The notes below the pieces were generated by a model. That model saw nothing but the letters and a program-made list of their open reading frames with translations. It had not been told where the DNA came from and ran no database searches. Shown here one piece after another: positions 1 through 10,800 of a stretch of 64,000 nt of DNA; the stretch's first letter is position 1, and each line of letters starts with the position of its first letter. Where the stretch lies: assembly GCA_029237695.1 (NCBI GenBank), contig CM055265.1, positions 68,111,903 through 68,175,902 of the forward strand, given 5' to 3'. Made by a program: the position numbers and the translations under genes. Source of the DNA: Conchocele bisecta (lineage: Eukaryota; Mollusca; Bivalvia; Lucinida; Thyasiridae).

Positions 1-167
1 AAATGATACTTTTCCTCATATTGTTCCAATAATAAAGATGAACAATGTTCACATTCGTCAACCTCCATCGTTTCAATGACGAGAGACGAACCATTCTGGA
101 AATCCTGCATCAAAAACGGTCTTTCTCTTCTTCCAAGAGGCGGAGCATACCCAGAAGAGCAACAGTA
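1..167 (+). other. Unassigned left edge with a weak possible exon end
   Basis: Frame 1 is open from base 7 to a TAA at 166-168 and gives a peptide of ordinary composition ending in PEEQQ. It is less AT-rich than its surroundings and stops where family A begins. It could be the last exon of a gene lying to the left. No family is recognised and no convincing acceptor was found, so this is only a possibility. Confidence 0.2.
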
Positions 168-456
168 ACAAATTTCACAAAACAATTGCTATTAAAGCAT
201 AGTTCTCTAGCTAAGTATACTTTGAGGGTGTAATCATTTATTTTCCCCGAAATGCATTATTTCATATAGAACTATCGACTGCATATATTTGATAATTAAA
301 AGTATGCAGAATTATTCTACTGAATTATTACATTATCACAGCCTAAATGGATGTGATAATGTAATAAATTCAGTATAATAAAAATTAATAAATTTGTCCT
401 TAAATTGAAAATTTCTCCCTATAAGTATACTTTGCAATTTTGGTGAAATCGGCTAC
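168..456. mobile_element. Family A MITE, copy 1 (about 300 bp)
   Basis: Family A ends read GTAGCCGATTTCA and TGAAATCGGCTAC. Repeated AAGTATACTTT boxes follow, and the centre is a long palindrome around ATTACATTATCACAGCCA. In this copy the left end is diverged and the right end is intact. No coding capacity. Confidence 0.8.
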
Positions 457-820
457 TGGAGAATCCTTCCGTCTCCACGCACGAACTTTAAACATACGGA
501 TACATATAGCGTCCTTCCATGTACGTGCGTGCGTGCGTACGTACGTACGCTAGTAACAATTCTTTCTTAATAACTTATGAACCGCTTCACCGATTTTAAT
601 ACTTTTTGGCTTTTATTATATTTTCTGCCATATTATTTGCTGTATGTGTCAAACGCTCCAAGTGCTGATACCGTCTGATAGCATGTACAAACTAAAATGG
701 CGGAGATGGTAACTCAATGCTCTGTATAGTATACACTAAGACGAACAGGGTCAGATATAGTTTCAATATAATTTAGTCACAGGCATGATGCTACTACGTT
801 TGAAACAAAATATCATATTC
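457..820. other. Non-coding stretch with simple repeat and dispersed repeat
   Basis: It holds a GTGC/GTAC simple repeat at about 523-549. Sequence at about 560-760, including a motif near AATGGCGGAGATGG, recurs in inverted orientation at about 24510-24650. No gene seen. Confidence 0.4.
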
Positions 821-1088
821 TATTTTATCCCGTCAACACAGTGCGTATGTGCCGTGAAACACGGTGCCGTGAAACATTTTTGATATCCAGTCAATACTAT
901 TTTTGCATTTTACAGCCATTTGTGGGTGTTGACGGGATAAACAGAATAGTAAGTTAGTGCCGTGAATGGGAAAAAATACCTGTCGCGGCACGGAAACGGG
1001 ATGTGCTCGGCAGAGCCTCGCCCATCCCGTTTCCTGAGCCTTGCCAGATATTTTTTTCCATTCACGGCACTAACCTACTATTCTCTAT
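821..1088 (+). mobile_element. Family C composite element, copy 1
   Basis: Module 1 is bounded by TTATCCCGTCAACA and TGTTGACGGGATAAA. Directly after it comes module 2, a hairpin with arms AATAGTAAGTTAGTGCCGTGAA and its complement around a GC-rich core. The two modules occur together in all six copies in the window. Confidence 0.8.
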
Positions 1089-1620
1089 AAGTAAAGTCCT
1101 TAAATTCATGGCTGTACCACGGGGCGTTTTGTTGTAGGCGAGGTATCTTTTATAATCATGAAGTATCTAGATAAACAGTTTCAGCCATACTTTTCTAGAT
1201 CTTCGTTTATCTATTCGCGATAGTCCTCGGACGTACCACAGGTACAAGTAGGACAAGTTTATATTTCCTTATTTTTACGTATTTAGTTTCCTTGTAATAC
1301 TTAAGGCACGGTCTGTGCAAATACACCTTTCTGAGGAGATAATAGACCGTACATGTCTAAGTTATTTATGCTACCCGATACCCGTACCATGTTTGATTTT
1401 CCTGATAACCCAGGCACACACAGGATACGTGTGATGTGGGAAAAGCGATATTAATACCAGCCCGGTTCGTCCGCCTGTACGATGATATAATCGGTAAGCG
1501 TTGGCGAACGGAGATATCGACAGTACAAGTGGACAACCGCGTTACTTATTTAACCCATATTAACCTCTTAATTCTGTTTTCTGTTAATAATGCGGGGGAA
1601 TACGGGGGATGTTGGATAAC
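1089..1620. other. Unassigned stretch, no gene recognised
   Basis: A 64-codon open frame at 1436-1630 has no recognisable domain and runs into the family B end. Nothing else stands out. Confidence 0.3.
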
Positions 1621-2192
1621 TATAGTCTGATTCACGAAAGCTGCCCAAATTTTACGGCCATATAAACAATTCAAAAACAAATTTTTTTTCGATAATATTA
1701 AATTAAAGGAAAATTTAAGAATGATCCTCCTTTTTATTTCGTGAAATTTGGTAAAATATTGGTTTTATTTCGAAAAAACAATTTCCCCATGTTAAATCCC
1801 CATAGACATCTTCACAGAGTGAAGATGTCTATGGGGATTTAACATGGGGAAATATTTTAGAATTTCAGAAATACTGGACCGATTTTTAAAATTTAACTTT
1901 TTTTTTCTTAGTTTATAGATCATTTCCAAGCTATCTAGGTTTCGGAGTCAATTTCCAATTTTTTTCGTCTTTTGACTCCTCCCACAACCCCTCTATCTGT
2001 TTTTCCCCCATGTTAAATTTCCATATAGAAATCAATTTTTCGCAATAAAACCAATATTTGACCAAATTTCACGAAATAAAAAGAAGTCTCATTCTTAAAT
2101 ATTCCTTTAATTTAATATTATCGAAAAAAATATTGTTTTTGAATTGTTTATATGGCCGTAAAATTTGGGCAGCTTTCGTGAAACAGACTATA
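1621..2192. mobile_element. Family B element, copy 1 (about 570 bp)
   Basis: Its ends match TTCACGAAAGCTGCCC and GGGCAGCTTTCGTGAA, and the flanks suggest a TA target. The middle has a perfect hairpin around GAAGATGTCTATGGGG. AT-rich and non-coding; the 158-codon open frame starting at 2058 is a by-product of this repeat and the next one. Confidence 0.8.
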
Positions 2193-2199
2193 ATTATAT

Positions 2200-2330
2200 G
2201 TGGCTGTGACTGGAGCTATGGGGAGTATGGGTTTTGCGACCAGTGGAGATCCAGATCAGCCTGTCTGATCAGGATCTGCACTGTTCGTCATTCCACCAAT
2301 GAAACACCCGCCATACTTCTAACGAGCAAT
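2200..2330. repeat. Family L dispersed repeat, copy 1
   Basis: It starts GTGGCTGTGACTGGAG and carries the core GATCCAGATCAGCC/GATCAGGATCTGCACTG. I associate this core with repeats common in bivalve genomes. Full copies in the window show inverted ends (GTGGCTGTGA and TCACAGCCAC). Confidence 0.65.
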
Positions 2331-2655
2331 AGCGATCGTTATCCGCCGACAGGAGTGAGCTATTTGATAAAGAGCTACACTGGTCACACATTCCATAAGC
2401 TTTATTTCTCTGTCGCTGTCACAGGTCATGGGGAGTATATTATCAATTCACTGTCACAAGCTGCATTGTTTATTGACAATCCCAGTGTCGTTACATATCT
2501 ATTTTCCCCAATGCGTATATGGAAATTGTGCTAAAATTCGTGTGAATTTGTTGAGTTCCGATAGGGATTTTGGACCACAGCTTCAAGGTATCTTACACCT
2601 TGCTACATCTGTATATTTATAAGGTAATCTATTCCTGACTGGCGGTAGGGCCTAC
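2331..2655. other. Unassigned stretch
   Basis: Possibly a decayed continuation of the family L copy, since CGCTGTCACAGG near 2412 resembles its right end. No gene seen. Confidence 0.3.
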
Positions 2656-2854
2656 TTAACCCTCACTACGCGGGAGGGAGACGAAATTTGTCGTGTGGTG
2701 TTTTTTTTCTTCATTTTTGCCTTAATTCTTAACAAAAAACCTGTTTTGGCAGCACGATTCTCATGCGCTGTCAAAACAGGTTTTTATCGAGAAATATTGA
2801 AAATAAAACATTTTCAGCAGACGACAAAATTTAATTCAGCGTAATAAGGGTTAA
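2656..2854. mobile_element. Family K palindromic element, copy 1
   Basis: Bounded by TTAACCCT and AGGGTTAA. The inner inverted arms carry AAAAACCTGTTTTGGCAGC and its complement. Other copies lie near 29970, 31106 and 59305. Confidence 0.65.
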
Positions 2855-3534
2855 CTTTCAGCCGATTTGTGACCGCGTGCAATGCCTTCATAATTTGTGT
2901 GTGTGACTTGATAAATTAAATGGGGCTTATGGGTTTTGCATCGGCACAGTTCGACCAGGGTCTGCACTACTTTTTGTACTGCTATCTATTCCATCAACGA
3001 AACACCCGTCATGCTTATACCAAGCGAAATAGATCTCGTTATCAGACTACAGGAGTGTGAATTTTGAAGAAAAAAATACCCCACCCACTCTATGTTCAGT
3101 ACAAAAACATTGATATTTTTTTCTAGGTTTTAATAATTTCATAAAAAACGAACTGGAAAATACTGTAATAATATGTAATCTAAATTGAAAAGAATAAACC
3201 ATAACGCACTATATCTGCATTGTCATCCTAAAGCGAAATTTACCATTACATGATTTGGCAGAATATCGTCACCTGCGCGAATAGAGTGCGCATTGGACAC
3301 CACCGCGTTCGTATTTATATATAAATTAACCGTGTGAACATGATGCACATATTTAATTTACTGTTTTCAGACTGATTTATTTTTGGATACATTGAGAGTA
3401 GGATTCTGCGTCATATTGTGTAAAATAATTTCCGTCATTAGAGACGCAAATGTTCATATAGATCCCACCAACATATTTCCAGTTCATTCTTGGAATTCAA
3501 TATTTATAAACTTCAACAATTACGATAGTATGTA
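2855..3534. other. Unassigned stretch with a decayed family L copy
   Basis: About 2925-3055 matches family L weakly, including TATGGGTTTTGCA and AACGAAACACCCGTC. The remainder is AT-rich with no gene signal. Confidence 0.35.
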
Positions 3535-3607
3535 TACAGTGGAACATCTCTAAACCTGACACCCTGGGAGGTCCCCAGGGTGTCCGGCTTAGAGATGTTC
3601 GACTGTA
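3535..3607. mobile_element. Family J short palindromic MITE, copy 1
   Basis: TACAGTGGAACATCTCTAAA pairs with the right arm ending GACTGTA, around an ACACCCTGGG/CCCAGGGTGT core. TA appears to be the target. About 73 bp. Confidence 0.7.
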
Positions 3608-3764
3608 AATCCGACATATCACTATGCCAAGGTATTCGATTGTGCTTTGCTAATTTGAACAGCCATTATCATCATAAATATACGTCAATGGAACCCAGGC
3701 AATTGTGGGTGGTTGGTCGGGTGAACGCGACGGCGTAAATTAACGGTAGGGGTTCCTCCTTATA

Positions 3765-4108
3765 CAAGGTGTATGATCACGTGGTACTAACAACAACAAC
3801 AAGTACCGATTCAAATAACGTATTCTTTTATAGTGTCCTTATTACTGATTTTGATGAAATATGGCGCATCAAACGCGTCTTGTTAAGCTGAATTTGGTGG
3901 TCTCTGTATCTCCGACACGGAAATCGATTCTTCGCAAAAACGACAGAAGTCTGGGCCAAACTCCATAGACCACCAAATGCAGCTCATGAAGACGCGTTTG
4001 CTGCGCCATATTTCATCAAAAATCCGTTGCATATTAAGGAAACTATCAAATAATACTTACTTTGGAGTGGGCGACGTTGTTGTTGTAACCACGTGATCAT
4101 GCACCTTG
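3765..4108. mobile_element. Family D MITE, copy 1, 5-bp TSD TTATA
   Basis: Ends are CAAGGTG and CACCTTG, each followed inward by ATGATCACGTGG. The flanks at 3760-3764 and 4109-4113 are both TTATA. The middle is a hairpin related to CGAAGAATCGATTTCC, partly collapsed here. Confidence 0.88.
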
Positions 4109-4668
4109 TTATAGGAATCACGATTGGCCTGGTTTGACCCTCAGGTACGTTTTTATCTTTGGCTCTTTTGTTACCTGGGAGTTGAATTGGGTTATTGCCC
4201 ATTATAAAAGTAGTCAGATTATTACTGATCCTACTGCTTTTGGGAGGGGGCCAAGTGATTCTGGTGTAGCGAGGATCTGGCATCAGATCAGGATCATTCT
4301 GATTTCAGGACTGAATATAAAGTTCTTTTATTGTAAATATTCAGTTCTGTTCTTTGGATTTTCCCCTCATTTGTACATGTACTTGAACATGTACATGCAC
4401 TTGTACATGTACTATATGGGATTTAGTACTAAACCCATTGACCCGGCCTTAAATGACATTAGCTGTTGATAGGCCGTTAAACCCCAACAAACAAACAAAC
4501 AATCCAAGGCAATTATGGATACACAGACTGTCTGCGTGTCCGGTTTAGAAAGGGTCTATTGTACGTATACATGATTAATATCTGCATCAGCGGTGTAAAA
4601 TTATCCTCCATATTGATCCAGAAAATGTGAGCGTGTAAATGACACAACCCCCATCTGGGTCCGATCAC
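4109..4668. other. Unassigned stretch with simple repeat and half a family J element
   Basis: Interleaved TACATGTACTTG repeats lie at about 4372-4412. A decayed J half (TGTCCGGTTTAGA) lies near 4535-4562. No gene recognised. Confidence 0.35.
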
Positions 4669-5422
4669 ACATCGATGGTCTAGTAACATAAGGTCGTAAC
4701 TGCTTTGCTTTAGGCATCACGGGACGGTTCAAAATAGCCAAAATTGACGCTTTTCTGAGGGCGGCGGGTGACTTATAAAAATCACCGCCTCTCACAATCA
4801 GTTAAGGAGGCTCTTGCGACAAGTATTGAAAAATACTCGCAAATGAAGTACAAATCGCGCGCCACAATAAAAATTCAGTAACCGCATCAGATGTGTTCAA
4901 TTAATATTTTACAAAGTTACCCCACCCACCTAATTTTGGCCAGAAATTTCAACACGACTGAATTTATCGGAATTGTTTTCATGAAAATATGAGGCACAGA
5001 TACTTTGTTATGTCTTGTTCTATCACTTGTAACACCACACCATTTTCTGAAAATGATTTCAAAGCGGGGTCATAACTAGCTCAAATTTTCGCTACAAATG
5101 CCCGAAAAATACCTTAAATTCTGACGCGAAACCGTACCGGCGAGACAGCATAGCAGGCCACATTTTCCAAGATGTCAAAATCAACCAGAGCTAACATTCA
5201 GTTTCGTATAATTATGAAATACTCTAAAAAATACACCTAGTCAAGCCTCCCTAAGTCAAGAAATATCCATAAACCATTTTTCTGACACTATTTTTCTGCA
5301 CTAACTTACAGGGTCGGTAGTGCAGTATATAGAAAATCGTCCACCCCCTTTTTAAAGCTAGCTGCCCACTGTCCCGTGAGACCTTAGCAGTTACGACCTT
5401 ATGTTACTAGACCATCGATATG
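4669..5422. mobile_element. TIR element of about 750 bp without coding capacity
   Basis: An arm at 4669-4703, containing GGTCTAGTAACATAAGG then TCGTAACTGC, is repeated as its reverse complement at 5386-5422. The interior has no convincing reading frame. The GGTCGTAACT motif resembles the motif repeated near the ends of the element at 25847-29263. Confidence 0.6.
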
Positions 5423-5429
5423 TCTCTGC

Positions 5430-5560
5430 CATGATTTCTCCAGCCACAAATGAGATTTTGTACCTTCAGACAATGCGTACTTTCATTAAATACGTGTACA
5501 AAATTTAAAATGTTTTCCGTAAATGGCGTCAAACGTACATGCGCATGTAAATGTTGTAAA
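5430..5560. repeat. Family Z repeat fragment, copy 1
   Basis: Shares ATGAGATTTTGTACCTTC and nearby sequence with the copies in the PLAC8 introns (8284-8890 and 10853-11080). Confidence 0.5.
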
Positions 5561-5977
5561 CGAATTTAATGAAATCAAAGGTCTTATTCTGGTATGAACA
5601 TGCACATGTACCACCCCCCATCTCAAAAATAAAAAGATAAAAAAAAGAAAAAGAAATCGGGATACATATAGTCACCACCCTGTCCGCCTGTCCACCTGTT
5701 CGTCTGTCTGTCTGTCCGTGATTTGCGTTAAAGTTTTCGGCTGCCTACTATCTATCTCTGTTAGCGTTGGATCGGCTTGAAACTTCAGATATTTGTTTGT
5801 TATTATCCTTATTGTAATTGTATAGCCAACGCACGTCACGGTGCTCAACTGAATTAACGTTGAGGGGTACATCCATCAAAATTACCGAATGACGTCAGTG
5901 TCAATACGTCACTGAAACAACTATTGTGTTCTTTTTTAATAAAACAAAAACTGCCTTATAGTTGCCTACACTCTAGC
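5561..5977. other. Unassigned stretch with CTGT-rich simple repeat
   Basis: A CTGTCTGTC-type low-complexity tract lies at about 5684-5720. No gene recognised. Confidence 0.35.
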
Positions 5978-6520
5978 ATAAAATATAGAGAATACCAGGC
6001 TAGTGTATTTTCATATCAAGTTTATCAGGCTCGGCTCGGAAACGGTAGGAATTCCTCGGCTTGCCGAGGAATTCCTACCGTTTCCGAGTCGAGCCTGATA
6101 AACTTGATATCAAAATACACCAGCCTGGTATTATATTTATCAGGTAACGTTTTATGCTCGAAAATGACACTAGCTGACGTCGTATTCTATGGACAGAATG
6201 CGGACTTGTTTACGTTGCGTCATTACACGGACGTCATTATGTAACGTCACTTGACGTCATCCGACCAATGGAACGTCAGTTTTCACTTTGTTGTAACCCG
6301 GATTTTGATATCAGGTCAATACCTGATACAACAATATGTTATCAGTCAGTACGTATTCGGTCAATATAGGGCAGGTTACCTGATAAAAAACGTTACCTGA
6401 TAAATACAATATTAAGTGTATCAGACTTGACTCGGAAACGGTAGGAATTCCTCGGCGAGCCTCGGATTTCCTACGCGTTTCCCAGCATTGCTTGGTAAAC
6501 TTGATATCAAAATGATGTGT
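5978..6520. mobile_element. Family P palindromic repeats (two adjacent units)
   Basis: A near-perfect palindrome at about 5997-6112 has arms GAAACGGTAGGAATTCCTCG. A second, decayed unit with the same motifs lies at about 6410-6510, and TTACCTGATAAA boxes lie between them. Related copies lie at 47390-47640 and about 60790-60860. Confidence 0.6.
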
Positions 6521-7049
6521 TCGTTACACTAAACTTCGGACGACGAAAAATATTCGTACGAATTTTACTATAAATATACTTCACTTTTACAGATCTCTAT
6601 ATCAGTACATGTATTTGCAAATAGTGTAGATCCAGACACACTTTTTATAAATGGACTAGTCTGAAAATAATTTTGAGTAACACATCAACATCCATCCCAG
6701 TTATTTAGTGGTGAAAGGGTGACTAAGAAGTAAGATTAATGATAGTTTCCCACCTACATGTATCTGTAGAACAGGTGGCAGATTCGGACCTAAGTCACAG
6801 AAAAAGTCCAATTCCACAACGGTACCCAACCCACAAATTCCATAGACGAATACGATGTATTGTCTATAGAAGTGAGATGATAAGGGTAATAAGGGTAACA
6901 CTATTGAAAGGTATATAGCCTATGGAAACTGCTGGGTAGGGGTAACGCTTTCGACATTTCTCAATAGGACCGCCCCATTTTTCTGTAACATTGAGTCTTG
7001 TACTTACAAACTTTTCTTAGTCGTACGAAGCTTAGTGGCACGGGCCTCT
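6521..7049. other. Unassigned stretch
   Basis: A short segment at about 6655-6720 (TTAGTGGTGAAAGGGT) recurs at about 35685-35758. No gene recognised. Confidence 0.3.
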
Positions 7050-7689
7050 GTAGCCAATTTCAACAAAATTGCTAAGTACGCTTCTCTACCTAAGTACACT
7101 TTGCGGGAGTAATTATTTGTTTGTGCTGAAAAGCATTATTTCATATAGAACTATTTAATGATTAAAATTATGCAGACTTATTATACTGTATGTGTTACCA
7201 GTGGCGTAGCCAGGCATACGCACGTGCGTACGAGAAAAAATAAAAGAATTACAAAATAAAAGGCTTATTTTTCGAAATATGCAATAAAATCTTGGGGGTG
7301 GTGAGGGGGGGGGGGGGGCGGGATTGCTATTGAGTCTGGAACAGAACGCATTTTGTATCAAACGTACATGTCGATTACAAACAAATGGTGCCGTAAATAA
7401 TGCAGGAAAACGCGTTAGATAGGATCTCCGTTTCAATGCATGCCTCCGGACCCCCCTAGCACTCGCCCTCACTTCGCGAGGTCGACGAGTGAGCCATGCT
7501 CACCCAATGTTCTACCATTTGATATGTGTGCGTATCAGAAATGTGTCCCTGGCTACGCCCCTGGTTACATTATCACATATTGGTTGGCAAATATTTTATA
7601 TTTATATAAAAATTATTCTATTCACAATTGCTTCCTCAAAGTACTTTTAGCAAGATAAGTGTACTTAACTATATTCTTGAAATCGGCAT
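7050..7689. mobile_element. Family A MITE, copy 2, split by a nested element
   Basis: The left half (7050-7194) and right half (7568-7689) of a family A copy are separated by the family N element at 7198-7564. The right end stops about 45 bp before the PLAC8 start codon, so it probably lies in the promoter or 5' untranslated region. Confidence 0.7.
7198..7564. mobile_element. Family N element nested in family A, TTA TSD
   Basis: CCAGTGGCGTAGCCAGG pairs with CCTGGCTACGCCCCTGG. TTA flanks both ends (7195-7197 and 7565-7567). A 3-bp TWA target suggests the Harbinger superfamily; that assignment is inferred. It includes a long G tract at about 7305-7321. Confidence 0.75.
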
Positions 7690-7734
7690 TGGTAATCTCT
7701 ATGTTCAGACCACTTCAACCACTTCGTGTGAACA

Positions 7735-7882
7735 ATGGGCGAGAAACAGCCAATCGTTGCGAACCAGCCTGGGACGGGACTGGCGGCGTTCGGCAATCCC
7801 CAGGGACTGCTCCTGTGTCCAGTGGAGGGTCATCGCACATGGACATCGGGCCTGTGTGACTGCATGGACGACGCGACAAACT
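7735..7882 (+). CDS. PLAC8-like gene, exon 1
   Basis: Encodes residues 1-49 plus one base. It ends CTGTGTGACTGC...ACAAACT and is followed by the donor GTAAGC. Its conserved piece is RTWTSGLCDCMDD. Translation started here reaches the PLAC8 domain after about 34 residues, normal for the family. A possible 5' UTR acceptor (TATGTTCAG) ends at 7710. A family Q element starts 18 bp past the donor. Confidence 0.88.
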
Positions 7883-10800
7883 GTAAGCTATCACGCGCGT
7901 CACTGGTGATGCACTCCACGCCGGTGTAAAATGCTTCACGTAGAAAAAACGCACCGTGGTCCTGACGAGATGCCACTTAACCCGAATGTTCTGTATGTAG
8001 CGCAGAACTCATGTATGTTAATAGTCTTTAGTTGCCCAGCGCTACAGACAGAACATTCGGGTTAGATGCCACTCAGATATACTTACAGCTGTCGCATAAA
8101 CACATGTTTCCGTCTAGTAACCGGCGCAAATTTCTTGAGCCGGTTATTAGATGAAAATATGTTTATGCAGCATATTCTGCATGTAGCTGAATGTAAATTC
8201 GTCAGGAATCCGGCGCTATTTCGACCTGAAATAGTTTACGCCGGTGCGGAGTGCAGCACCAGTGTGAATGGCCTATTGAATGTAATATGAGACGCGCCAT
8301 GTGATTTTGTACCTAACAACATGTGCGATATGTCACGAAAAATATATACAGTCGAACCTCCCCGAATGGCCACCTCTCTACAACAACACCATCTATAAAA
8401 GCCGCTATTTTATATCCCAAATGGATTATTTCCATCTCAATAAAAAACATGTTTTGACAGCATTTTAGAATCATTTCCATTGGAAATGATTCTAAAATGT
8501 TGCCAAAGCATGTTTTTGATGAGAATTATCGAAGAAAATAAATAAACAGCTGACGAAAAATTTAATTCAGCATTAACCTCCCCTACAACAGCCACCTCTC
8601 TACAACAGCCAGTTTTGCGTCTTCACATGGATGTTTGTTGTAGAGAGGTTGCACTGTATGTACAAAATGTACGATAGTTTCTGTAAATTACATCGAAAGT
8701 TGAGGAACATATGAGACACACCATATGATTATGTACATGAGAACATCTGCGATATTTCATGAAAACGATTTACGTTAGGTTCCGTAAATTACGTCCAAAT
8801 TTGACGACAATTTCATCTTTTGAGGTCCTTTACAGAAAATGTCACAGTTTCTGTACATCTATTTCATGAACAATCGCACATGTTTCATATGTGACTGGCC
8901 ATATCACGAAGGTGGTGTAAAATACGCCCGTTTGAACGAGACACTGGACGTATTATGTATTCATCTTGTACGGGCGGGCACAACATGCCCACACATTTTA
9001 GCAAAATTTAAAAATGAGCCATCCATTTATTTCGTGTTATAAGGTCAAATATCGATTTCATTATGAAATAATATTCTCTAAGGGAATTTAACATGGGGGA
9101 AAGAGCTGAAGGAGCTACCGGAGGAGTCGAATAACCAAAATTAGATTGGAAATGATCTAACTAAGAAAACACAAGTTAATGTGATAAATCCAGTTGCCTG
9201 ATAAATGTATGTTGTTTAAACCAGGTTTAATGACGTGCTTGTGCGGACCGTGTGTACTGTGTAGCCTGGGAGTACGGATGGGAGAGTGTGCACTCATGCC
9301 GTTGTGTGTACCCGGTGCCCCATTGGCGATGCGAGCACGGTTACGGACGCTGGCGGGAATACAGGTAATAAAACAATATAAAGTTAACCATTTCATCCCT
9401 AAATAACTGGTACTGTCTGATTTATACTATATATTGAACATATGTATGATGATAAAGTAACCTGTGAAGTTTCAAGTCAATTGGACTTAGAGTTGTGAAG
9501 ATATTGGATACTTAAAACTTTAACGAAGATTTTACAAAAAAGTCAACACCAATTGCAAAGTAATTTGACCTAGGGCATGGGGGCCACATGAACAAATATT
9601 TAACTCACATTTTCTCGCATTACTTTACATTTAATGCGAGAAAATGTGAGTTAAAGTTTTTTGTCTCACCGATGATTGCGGAAAGTCAGACATAACGGTC
9701 ACAATTCCGGCGTCGTCGTCGTCGTTGGGGACCTTAACCGTTATGTAAATAAGTTTGAACGTACGTACACATTTTGAATAACTCCTGGTCTGTTAGTCGG
9801 ATCCTTACCAAATTTCATCAATAGCTTTCTCACACTTGATGACTATCCACACACTGTAATCCGGTTGACATTGACCATGGTGACTTTGTCATTGGTGTCA
9901 ACAATTTTGTACGTACGTCCAAATGCTGAATATATTATAGGAATGAACGGCCTTTTTGTGGAATTTATCGGGGTATAAACTTGGAAAAGTCGCGGGAATA
10001 CAGGACGAAGGCCGGAAGGCCTCGTCCAGTATTCCCGCGACTTTTCCAAGTTTATATCCGCGATAAATTCCACAAAAAGGTCATGCATTCCTTATAATTC
10101 CAGCATTTGAAATAAATTCATCAAGAAAATGTGTTTATTTTCCGTTTTATTAAGGTTACAGAAAGTAGTTCGGCGTGGGAGTTTACTGGGATATAAATTT
10201 TGGACAGAGACTTGCTACAGGCCAATCAAATGTTAGGGAATTGTGTAAATATTTTTGTGCTGGATTTATTTATAGTTGGATCATGACCAAATCTCATCAA
10301 TAGCTTATTCACATTCATAGTTATCCATCTAGTGTCATTTGGCTGACATTGCCCTTCACGTTTGTGACATTGACCGTCATGCCAATACGTTTGGACGTAC
10401 ATCCAAATGTTGAATATCTCTTGATCCTTTAGACGGATCATCTCCAAACTTCATCAATAGCTTCTTAATATCGATGAATATCTACCTACCAGTGTAATTC
10501 TCCTGGGGCCCGTTTCACTAAACTTCTTACGACTAAAATGTTCGTAAGTTCAAATTTAAGATCGTCTGTAAATTTCAATTTATGGATTTACATTTATTGA
10601 GCATAGGCTGCATATGCAGCCTATGCTCAATAAATGTAAATCCATCAATTGTTTGCAAGAACACATTGTTAATGTGAAATTTACAGATGAAGTGTCACCA
10701 ACAATCAGCCGCACAACCTTGTAGCTGCGAACGGTAACTCTTGCAATCTACTCCCGGGAGTATATTGCAACAGTTACCGTTCGCAACTACAATTGTTGCA

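Larger units (their letters stand above)
7883..9224 (+). other. PLAC8 intron 1 filled with mobile elements
   Basis: In order it holds a family Q element with a nested 87-bp palindrome, a family Z repeat split by a J/K composite, and a family B fragment. The open frame at 8839-9042 lies in the Z repeat and its flank and is not supported as coding. Confidence 0.8.

Noticed and set aside
2058..2534. 158-codon open frame
   Set aside because: It runs through a family B end and a family L repeat, both present elsewhere in the window.
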